DNA from: Paulinella micropora
Taxonomy: Eukaryota > Cercozoa > Imbricatea > Euglyphida
Length of the DNA stretch: 37,341 nucleotides
NCBI GenBank assembly: GCA_009731375.1
Contig: BJOX01000369.1
Location: 514,853-552,193 of the forward strand
Reading direction: 5' to 3'
Of the stretch, positions 30,538-37,341 are shown one piece after another (the stretch's first letter is position 1; every line of letters starts with the position of its first letter). The notes below the pieces were generated by a model. It was not told where the DNA came from, did no database searches, and saw only the letters and a list, made by a program, of their open reading frames with translations. A program made the translations under genes and the position numbers.

Positions 30538-31189
30538 GGCGCCTTCCAGTGGACAAACATCTTTGAAGATATGCCCTTCGGAACCTGTGGGTAATACAAC
30601 ATGACAATGTCACCTGGCTTATAGGTTACCATAGACAAGTCCTGTTCCCAGGGTTCTTTGCTCAGCTGACGGGTCTGTTCCGCCATCCTCGCTTGCCGTA
30701 CCGCTTGCATGGCCTCCATGGACACACGCATACGAACCCCCCACAGCTCATCCTCATCCATCATAAGCCCAGGCCCATCCTGATATACCAAGTGCTGGGG
30801 CATCACTGGCTCCTGCCCGTATACCACCTGATATGGGGATCTACATTCCGCCCCCGCTCCAAGAGCCTTCGATGGCATCGCGTTCATAGCGAAAACAAAG
30901 CTCGGGACCACCTCTCTCCACAAGAGCTGACTCTTCTTGCAGTAGGTCCTTAGAGCCGACTTGAGTGGTCTATGCACCCGCTCAATCTTGCCATTAGCCC
31001 TCGGATTGTACGGTGTAACGTACTGCCAGTGAACCCCGTAAAAGTTCGCGAGCCTTTCCATTAGCTCGTTGTCAAAGGCTGGCCCCTTGTCTGAGCAGAT
31101 CGTCTTGGGGACCCCTACCACACATAGGACTCGATCGATCAGCTCCCTGGCTGTCGCCTCCGCCGTTGTGTCAGGCACTGGTATCGGCC
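30538..31189 (-). pseudogene. Inverted segment of element B integrase
   Basis: On the minus strand this block encodes the rest of the catalytic core and the linker to the GPY/F module: the second catalytic Asp at 31089-31091 (ICSDKGPAF), the Glu at 30981-30983 (NGKIERVHRPL), spaced D-x35-E, then GDIVMLYYPQVPKGISSKMF. Flanking DNA on both sides encodes the neighbouring parts on the plus strand. The left edge has GGGCGCC (30537-30543), the right edge GGCC (31186-31189). The inversion separates the catalytic Asp from the other two residues, so integrase is dead in this copy. Confidence 0.88.
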
Positions 31190-32180
31190 TTATCAGGTGA
31201 TGCAACAGACTGGGCCGTTTAACTATTGGATACGAGGCAGGGGGGAGAACAAGATTGTCAATGTTCGACGCCTCATCAAGTACGATCCGTTTCTCATGGA
31301 GAACGAGACGCTCCAAGAAGCGCTCGTCAGGGAAAAGGGGGAGTTTCAAGACCCTCCTAAGTTGGGAACGGATAAGGAACCCGATGGTGGGAAGCCCGGG
31401 GACCGAAAGGGCCAGGAGGGGAGGAAGGCACGGGCCCCTGAAGAGGGTGTCGGCCAGATAAGCTCCAAAGGGCCTGAGGTTGGGAAAAAGGGGTCAGATA
31501 CAAGTCGCAAGCCACCCACAGAGGCGGCGAAGAGGGCGGCGGATAATGATCTGATCTACTCGGAACCTGGAAGTAGGCCGGGTAAACGCGGGAGGAGGGA
31601 TGTGCAGGCGGGGCCGGAGGAGCCAGTGGTGCCCTCGCGGGTGGACGTCAAGCACAAGTTATGGAAGGAGGGTAATGAGGCACTAGAAATGACATGGGTT
31701 CTGGGTCGGTTCTATTTGGTCAGGCCCCCGACTAGGTTCGTTGCAAAGGGAGACAAGGATACTCTCTTTGTGATGAAGGTTGTGGGACTGGCAGAGGACT
31801 CGAGGAAGACTCGATCGTCAAGGAGTGCGCTCAAAAACCTTCCGCCTATGCTGCAGTTTTACCGGTCTTGGGATAAGGATACGGTTGACAACCGGATGTA
31901 CCGCGAGTATGTCCCGGTATGGTGGGATGCTGCAAATAGGGAGGTATGGGATGCCAAAATTGATCCAGCCACACGGAAGGGTGACAGGGATCACGAGGCA
32001 TGGACCATATCAGCGTGGCCGAGGGGAGTGCTTGATTGCCCCTTCGAGTTGCACGACGGGCACATTCCACAGAAGGTTTGGGACTTGCTCAAGCAAAGCG
32101 GGCTTGACTTAAGGCTAATCGGGGGTGCACATGCAACTGAAACGGTGCGGGGGAAGAAGCATCCGAGCCTAAAGGGATAA
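31190..32180 (+). CDS. Element B Pol C-terminus: GPY/F-like module and conserved extension
   Basis: The plus-strand frame resumes with YQVMQQTGPFNYWIRGRGE and NVRRLIKYDPFLM, equivalent to the GPY/F-like module of element A. A charged, low-complexity linker of about 110 residues follows, then the extension: MTWVLGRFYLVRPP, DTLFVMKVVGL, LQFYRSWDKD, YREYVPVWWDA, AWTISAWPRGVLDCPFEL and IPQKVWDLL, ending at TAA 32180. The block is collinear with that of element A at 13390-13845. It has no similarity I can see to an envelope protein, and it follows Pol in the same frame. Confidence 0.8.
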
Positions 32181-32744
32181 GGGGCATCCGGGATGCAACT
32201 TAAAAAAGAAGGAACGGAAAAGCGGGTCGGAGGGCAGTTGGGCACACATTGACCATAGTGTGTGGGATAAACAGTACTGAGGGTCCTACTCAACTTTAAA
32301 ACTTTACGGGCACAGTACAAGGGAACTCGGCGAAAAGGCCATCGTCGTTTTAAGGGTTGGACTTTGGGGTTCGGTCAATTCGGACTTCAGGGCCAAGGCA
32401 CCATTCACATTTGACGGATTAGACAGGGTCTGGCTGGTGGTCGGCCAGACTATGGGTCTGTGACTTCGGGAAATTGCGCGCGTAGGGTTGAAGACGTGAG
32501 CTGGTCGAGTGCCATGATTCACGATCTTCGGGCAACAATAAGTCTCGGAACTTAGCCCACATGAAGCACAAGTGCCTTTAATCTGTTGGATGGCTCTTGA
32601 TAAGATTTGATCAGGGGTCGAGCTAGGGTAGCTCTTGGGATGGTGGACAATCGGCTGGGATTCCCCAAAAAGCCGGTACTGACGAGATTATACGAGATGT
32701 AGTCTCCGGTGGTATTACTCCAGGATTGAGATCCGAGCGATCTC
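32181..32744 (+). other. 3' untranslated region of element B
   Basis: Non-coding sequence between the last stop and the polypurine tract; nothing recognised. Confidence 0.6.
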
Positions 32745-32761
32745 AAAGGAGGGGGAAGGGG
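32745..32761 (+). other. Polypurine tract of element B
   Basis: AAAGGAGGGGGAAGGGG lies five bases before the TGTAAC start of the 3' LTR and would prime plus-strand DNA synthesis. Confidence 0.85.
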
Positions 32762-32766
32762 TGCTA

Positions 32767-33083
32767 TGTAACACACACGGTATACTACATCGCTTATACG
32801 CTATTGTGGCTTTGCGGGAATTTCCTATTGGAAGTATTTTCTTGTTATTAAATGTAATTTGAGATGAATTCTTATTACATTTCCGGTTCTGATTAATATA
32901 TCCGGTTTTGTTGTTGTAGTAGGATAAGGAATATGGAGGAAAAGCTAGGAAGCTTGGATCCCCATAGGATCTTAAAACCTACATTTTACACTTAACAGTT
33001 TACAGGCGTGGAGAGGGTTATTAGGATGCAGAATACACAGTTGTGTAGCATCCATATGGGATAACCTCCCCATTAATAGCGTT
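32767..33083 (+). repeat. Element B 3' LTR
   Basis: A 317-bp block starting TGTAACACACACGGTATACT, collinear with 19282-19599 with roughly 18-20 differences. Similarity ends at ATTAATAGCGTT. Confidence 0.88.
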
Positions 33084-33518
33084 ATAATACTTTCCCAGCT
33101 AGGCTCGGATTTCAACTTGCAGATGGTGCCACGGTGGATCAGTTGAAGCCGCGGCGTTTGTGCTAGTGGCCAGTGTGGATCATCATACTCCACATTTACT
33201 CAGTGACATTGATCAAAGCCATATTTTGTGGACTCGAGTCAAAGCCGCCACATTTGTGGATCATAGTTTTAAAATAAATAATTCAGTTTGAAAAGCACTG
33301 GCACGTTCAAGTGTGGCAATGATCCACAGTTGAAATGTGGCGCTCGCCGGGTTAAACTTGTCACAGTGACGGTATATATCAAACTTCAAGTTCAAAAGTG
33401 ACGTATTAATCAGTATCAATAAATGGCGACGTTCCGACCGCCGCCCTGATGTAATAACTATCATACCATAAGCCTCCCGCTTGAATTTTGTTTCATTAGC
33501 CTTACTAATAGAGTCTAA
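33084..33518. other. Flanking sequence of element B
   Basis: Mixed sequence with repeated GTGGATCAT/ATGATCCAC motifs (several copies on both strands). No gene seen. Confidence 0.5.
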
Positions 33519-33798
33519 CTATTGCTGTTGACATTCAAGACAACAAAAAAAATTGATTTTTCTGTTTTGGTTGGAATTTCAGTTTTGGTTGGAATTTTGA
33601 TTTTGGGTGAAAATTTGAATTTTTCAAATTAACGGCTATATTCGTCCGCAAAATATCGTAAATTTTCGCGAAATGTTACCGTTAAATTTGAAAATTTGAA
33701 TTTTTGTCACAAAAATGAAAAACTGTCACAAAAATGAAAATCTGACACAAAAATGAAAAACTAATTTTTGTTGTTGTCTTGAATGTCAACAGCAATAG
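33519..33798. mobile_element. MITE-like element with ~30-bp terminal inverted repeats
   Basis: Ends CTATTGCTGTTGACATTCAA and its exact reverse complement (33779-33798); the match continues inward through GACAACAA. Counting from TTGCTG, both ends are bordered by TA, as in Tc1/mariner-type insertions. Inside are two GTTTTGGTTGGAATTT units and three GTCACAAAAATGAAAA-like units, with no coding capacity, so it would be non-autonomous. Confidence 0.8.
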
Positions 33799-33932
33799 AA
33801 GTACTTCTGAGTAAATTTTGATGATGATATTAATATTAAATTGAGATTACTGATGTTTGCCTTCTCACACACGTTGAGTAGGGGAGGAAACGAAAGTGAG
33901 TACTTGCCATAATGCGAACAATTTTTTTTTAC

Positions 33933-34045
33933 GCAAGCACGGTTTTATAAGAGAATACTTGCCACTCGTAGAGCTGCCAGTGAGTGGGAAGCAGAAGAGA
34001 TATTAATAAAATGGAAGAGGTATCAAGAGATACAAACAGAGCCTC
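33933..34045 (+). repeat. Dispersed ~105-bp repeat, copy 2
   Basis: Follows a T9 run. Contains TTACGCAAGCACGGTTTTAT, ACTTGCCACTCGTAGAGCTG and GGAAGAGGTATCAAGAGATA. Confidence 0.75.
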
Positions 34046-34152
34046 CGAAAACATTTTAGCATTCTTCGAACTTGCAGATGGCATCCAGAGGCACACCACT
34101 GACTGGCACGGTCCCTGCCTCACCTACACGCATGTATGTGCAATATTGGTGT

Positions 34153-34217
34153 TTTTTTATATTTATTTTATTTTATTTTATTTTATTTTATTTTATTTAT
34201 TTATTTATTTTTTTTTT
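34153..34217. repeat. (TTTTA)n and T-rich tract
   Basis: Seven or so TTTTA units grading into TTTA and a T run, directly before copy 3 of the dispersed repeat. Confidence 0.85.
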
Positions 34218-34320
34218 TTACGCAAGCACTAATTTAATAGAATACTTGCCACTCGTAGAGCTGAGTGGGAAGCAGAAGAGATAAAGTGGAAGAGGTATCA
34301 AGAGATACAAAAAGAGAAAA
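34218..34320 (+). repeat. Dispersed ~105-bp repeat, copy 3
   Basis: Contains TTACGCAAGCACTAATTTAA, ACTTGCCACTCGTAGAGCTG and GGAAGAGGTATCAAGAGATA. Closest to copy 2. Confidence 0.75.
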
Positions 34321-34436
34321 CATGAAGTTGAAACAAAAAGAAGTCACAGTTTAAGGTCACGCATTGGTGTATTTGTATACGTATGCATAAGAGATGAAGG
34401 GACACTCAGGATGAGAGAGAGAGGGTGTGTGTGTGT

Positions 34437-34496
<60 letters not shown>

Positions 34497-34628
34497 CNNN
34501 NNNNNNNNNNNNNNNNNNNNNNNNNNNNNNNNNNNNNNNNNNNNNNNNNNNNNNNNNNNNNNNNNNNNNNNNNNNNNNNNNNNNNNNNNNNNNNNNNNNN
34601 NNNNNNNNNNNNNNNNNNNNNNNNNNNN

Positions 34629-34665
<37 letters not shown>
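34437..34665. other. G homopolymers around an assembly gap (131 N)
   Basis: G runs at 34437-34492 and 34629-34665 flank Ns at 34498-34628, with CCCCC next to the gap. Typical low-quality homopolymer sequence. Confidence 0.9.
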
Positions 34666-34666
<1 letters not shown>

Positions 34667-34696
34667 GGCAGGCAGGGAGGGAGGGAGAGACCCCCT

Positions 34697-34810
34697 TGCA
34701 CAGTTGCTGTTCCCGATTTCTCCTGGACGCTGACTAACGTTACCACCTCACCCTCTGCGATGTCCTTTTTGCGCCCGTTGGCGCCACTTGCCACCACATT
34801 TTTAACCAGC
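34697..34810 (-). CDS. KOW-domain protein, downstream exon
   Basis: On the minus strand an AG acceptor (CTATACAG) at 34812-34811 precedes a frame reading [20 protein letters not shown] then [17 protein letters not shown]. The pattern basic-VV.SG.N...GEVV.V.EKSGTA.V resembles a KOW beta-barrel found in proteins such as Spt5 and GPKOW. The exon starts with one base that completes the codon left open by the exon at 36075-36202. The 3' limit near 34697 is uncertain because the sequence runs into GA-rich and G homopolymer DNA beside a gap. Confidence 0.5.
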
Positions 34811-34814
34811 CTGT

Positions 34815-34865
34815 ATAGATGGATAGACGGATAGATAGATGGATGGATAGATGGATAGATGGATT

Positions 34866-34900
<35 letters not shown>

Positions 34901-34942
34901 GGATAGATAGATGGATGGATGGATGGATGGATGGATGGATAA

Positions 34943-34983
<41 letters not shown>

Positions 34984-35009
34984 CAGATGGATGGATGGAT
35001 GGATGGATG

Positions 35010-35042
<33 letters not shown>

Positions 35043-35057
35043 TAGATAGATAGATAG

Positions 35058-35095
<38 letters not shown>

Positions 35096-35176
35096 TAGAT
35101 AGATAGATAGATAGAGATAGAGATAGATAGATAGATAGATAGATATACAGATGGACAGATAGACAGATAGACAGAC

Positions 35177-35222
<46 letters not shown>

Positions 35223-35223
35223 G

Positions 35224-35285
<62 letters not shown>

Positions 35286-35348
35286 AATAGATAGATAGAT
35301 ACACAGAGAGACATAGATAGATAGATAGATAGCCAGATAGATAGATAA

Positions 35349-35380
<32 letters not shown>

Positions 35381-35440
35381 GCAGATAGATAAACAGACAG
35401 ACAGACAGACAGATAGATACATAGATAGATAGATAGATAG

Positions 35441-35485
<45 letters not shown>
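34815..35485. repeat. (GATA)n microsatellite
   Basis: About 670 bp of GATA with GGAT and ACAG variants, starting a few bases from the acceptor of the downstream KOW exon, so it fills the intron. Confidence 0.95.
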
Positions 35486-35791
<306 letters not shown>

Positions 35792-35837
35792 TCTTGGGCA
35801 CTAGTCCCGGATGTATGCAGTCTGACGTTTCGACGCG

Positions 35838-35863
35838 ATAGATAGATACATAGATAGATAGAG

Positions 35864-35894
<31 letters not shown>

Positions 35895-36070
35895 CAGCCG
35901 AGCTATTAGCTAGATAGCTAGATAGCTAGATAGCTAGTTAGACAGATAAATAAATGGACAAATAAGTATACACAATAAACAAATCAGCAAATACAATAAA
36001 TAAATAGATAAAACTAGCTAGATAGATAAATTAAAAAATAGATAGATAAATAAATAGATTAAATAAGTAT
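35838..36070. repeat. Decayed GATA, GATAGCTA and AATA repeats
   Basis: GATA units, then AGCTAGAT units at about 35905-35940, then A-rich AAATA/GATA variants up to the splice donor of the upstream KOW exon. Confidence 0.8.
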
Positions 36071-36074
36071 TTAC

Positions 36075-36202
36075 CTGACTGGTCGGCCCAAGGCTGGGAT
36101 AACGGTTTCCAATTTTTTGGCCGGAACATCCACAATTGCGCCATCCTTTTTAATCCGGACTACCGCACCGGCCGGACGCGCGGAGGTGCATGGATCAAGA
36201 AC
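36075..36202 (-). CDS. KOW-domain protein (GPKOW/MOS2-like), upstream exon
   Basis: A 128-nt minus-strand open segment lies between an AG acceptor (CATCAG) and a strong donor (CAG|GTAAAT). It encodes VLDPCTSARPAGAVVRIKKD, then GAIVDVPAKKLETVIPALGRPV plus two bases of the next codon. The LET.(I/L)P..G.PV motif is what I recall from the region before the last KOW of GPKOW/MOS2, a spliceosome-associated G-patch and KOW protein. The exon leaves phase 2, and the candidate exon at 34810 supplies exactly one base, so the frame is kept. The acceptor is preceded by a TACA microsatellite rather than a normal pyrimidine tract. Gene identity rests on memory of a short motif and is moderate; the exon call itself is firmer. 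Confidence 0.55.
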
Positions 36203-36206
36203 CTGA

Positions 36207-36216
36207 TGTATGTATG

Positions 36217-36248
<32 letters not shown>

Positions 36249-36309
36249 TGTATGAATCACACGTTGATCAGGGTGAAGAAATTTGAATGTATGTACGTAT
36301 GTATGTATG

Positions 36310-36340
<31 letters not shown>
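36207..36340. repeat. (TGTA)n microsatellites
   Basis: Two arrays, 36207-36254 and 36287-36338, around a short unique piece. On the minus strand the first one forms the sequence before the exon acceptor. Confidence 0.9.
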
Positions 36341-36375
36341 TCATACAGCGTAGTAAGGCCCGTACTACACTACCC

Positions 36376-36382
36376 AGATTTC

Positions 36383-36463
<81 letters not shown>

Positions 36464-36747
36464 GGACACCGTGATAGCCCAGTGGTCAAGTTCTACCATC
36501 TGGGCCCTGTCGCCAGTTCGATTCCCGTCGGTGCCACCAGTATTTTCATTGAACATACCGATCCGTCTGGACCAGTATTTTCATTGAACATACCGGCCCG
36601 TCTGGAAGTGTTGGAACTGCCCTTGCGGGGGTGTCATTAGAGCTTATCGTCAATTCTTCGTACTCCCCTCACGGGTGAGACGATGGAGGCGCATGTGCAG
36701 AAATGCATCAGCCATTGACAGAGAAGCACTATTATTATTATTATTAC

Positions 36748-36778
<31 letters not shown>
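36376..36778 (+). mobile_element. tRNA-derived SINE with ATT arrays at both ends
   Basis: An ATT array (36381-36463) precedes a tRNA-like head at 36464-36535 with A box TAGCCCAGTGG (36475-36485) and B box AGTTCGATTCC (36515-36525), the internal promoter of RNA polymerase III. A 36-bp unit ACCAGTATTTTCATTGAACA... is tandemly doubled (36536-36571, 36572-36607). The body follows to 36728 and matches the copy at 14461-14603. The tail is an ATT array to 36778. Flanks CTACACYACCCAGATTTC at 36365-36382 and 36779-36796 form a likely 18-bp target-site duplication. Confidence 0.82.
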
Positions 36779-36779
<1 letters not shown>

Positions 36780-37224
36780 TACACCACCCAGATTTCCGGG
36801 TTTCTGGGGTGTGAAAGTGGCACCACAGGCCAGGCTTTTCAGGAAGCAAAACCCAGAAAGTGGCACCACCGGCCAGGCTTTTCAGGAAGCAAAAAACCCA
36901 GAAAGTGGCACCACAGGCCAGGCTTTTCAGGAAGCAAAACCCAGAAAGTGGCACCACAGGCCAGGCTTTTCAGGAAGCAAGACCCAGAAAGTGGCACCAC
37001 AGGCCAGGCTTTTCAGGAAGCAAAAACCCAGAAAGTGACCACAGGCCAGGCTTTTCAGGAAGCAAAAACCCAGAAAGTGACCACAGGCCAGGCTTTTCAG
37101 GAAGCAAGACCCAGAAAGTGGCACAAGCAAAAACCCAGAAAGTGACCACAGGCCAGGCTTTTCAGGAAGCAAAAACCCAGAAAGTGGCACCAGAAACCCG
37201 GAATTCGATTGCGGGGTAGTGTAG
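36779..37224. mobile_element. Small inverted-repeat element enclosing a minisatellite
   Basis: The left end CTACACCACCCAGATTTCCG (continuing GGTTTCTGG) matches the reverse complement of the right end, which reads CCAGAAACCCGGAATTCGAT then GCGGGGTAGTGTAG, with small differences. Inside is a 43-bp minisatellite. It fits a foldback or MITE-type element with no coding capacity. Confidence 0.65.
36815..37190 (+). repeat. 43-bp minisatellite, eight units plus one deleted unit
   Basis: Each unit contains GGCCAGGCTTTTCAGGAAGC followed by AAAACCCAGAAAGTGGCACCACA with small indels. Eight copies of the first motif are present; one unit near 37118 lacks it. Confidence 0.9.
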
Positions 37225-37341
37225 AATGACTTCAAGTATGTGTTTCACGCATATCTGTCTGGAGTCTACTTGGGCAGTGACGTATGTGTGTTGACGGATG
37301 TCTGTGCCAACGCTTTTTGATTGTAGTAACTGGCTTTGAGG
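37225..37341. other. Right end of window, nothing recognised
   Basis: Unique-looking sequence with no repeat or coding frame I can support. Confidence 0.5.

Larger units (their letters stand above)
19282..33083 (+). mobile_element. Ty3/Gypsy-like LTR retrotransposon, element B
   Basis: A 13.8-kb element: LTR (19282-19599), leader, gag in two frames, pol, polypurine tract (32745-32761), LTR (32767-33083). All coding parts are on the plus strand except a ~650-bp inverted piece of integrase. LTRs are about 94% identical by eye, so the insertion is not recent. I could not find a matching target-site duplication. Two N gaps and one duplicated block inflate the internal length. Confidence 0.88.

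Noticed and set aside
31197-32180. Envelope gene downstream of pol in element B
   Set aside because: No signal peptide, membrane segment or furin-like site; the region is a continuation of Pol.
34437-34665. Long G runs as G-quadruplex or regulatory DNA (also 24639-24667, 25157-25190)
   Set aside because: They border N gaps and have lengths typical of sequencing or assembly failure.
36464-36535. A functional tRNA gene
   Set aside because: Acceptor pairing is imperfect and the sequence continues into a SINE body repeated at 14.5 kb.
36815-37190. Regular 43-bp repeats that resemble a CRISPR array
   Set aside because: There are no unique spacers: the whole unit is repeated, and the context is eukaryotic. 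It is a minisatellite.

Overview
The window looks like eukaryotic (metazoan) nuclear DNA, and a marine invertebrate such as a mollusc would fit. The reasons are the dense di-, tri- and tetranucleotide microsatellites, intron-bearing host gene pieces (a kelch-repeat protein and a KOW-domain protein), a tRNA-derived SINE, a restriction-like-endonuclease LINE fragment and metazoan-type Ty3/Gypsy retrotransposons. The taxon itself cannot be fixed from the sequence. The assembly is imperfect: there are long N gaps, 10-N gaps, homopolymer G runs at gap edges and one near-identical duplication across a gap.

Layout. 1-126: the tail of an unrecognised gene. 461-1609 (minus): the 3' exon of a kelch-repeat protein, upstream of which lies a TG microsatellite with a 950-bp gap. 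3.4-4.1 kb: AT-rich and (AGT)n sequence. 4.1-15.9 kb: Gypsy element A, in two oppositely oriented halves. The 5' LTR and an ~830-aa Gag lie on the minus strand (7757 down to 4104). A decayed pol with its 3' LTR lies on the plus strand (9.5-15.9 kb), and a SINE has inserted into its 3' region. A LINE fragment (8805-9540, minus) touches the pol start. 15.9-19.28 kb: microsatellites and several local duplications, no genes. 19.28-33.08 kb: Gypsy element B, with both LTRs, a polypurine tract, gag in two frames, pol with protease, spacer, RT, RNase H and integrase, and a C-terminal extension; about 650 bp of its integrase region is inverted. 33.5-33.8 kb: a MITE. 34.7-36.2 kb (minus): two phase-compatible exons of a KOW protein resembling GPKOW/MOS2, separated by a GATA/TATC-filled intron. 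36.4-37.2 kb: a SINE inserted at the edge of a small inverted-repeat element that carries a 43-bp minisatellite.

Main biological point. Elements A and B are two diverged members of one Gypsy-like lineage sharing unusual features: a Gag of about 830 aa ending in a CCCH-type (not CCHC) zinc finger or its apparent remnant plus a Gly/Arg-rich tail, a long conserved spacer between protease and RT, and a conserved C-terminal domain after the integrase GPY/F-like module. Conservation between two diverged and separately decayed copies argues that these parts were functional. Neither copy looks able to move on its own.
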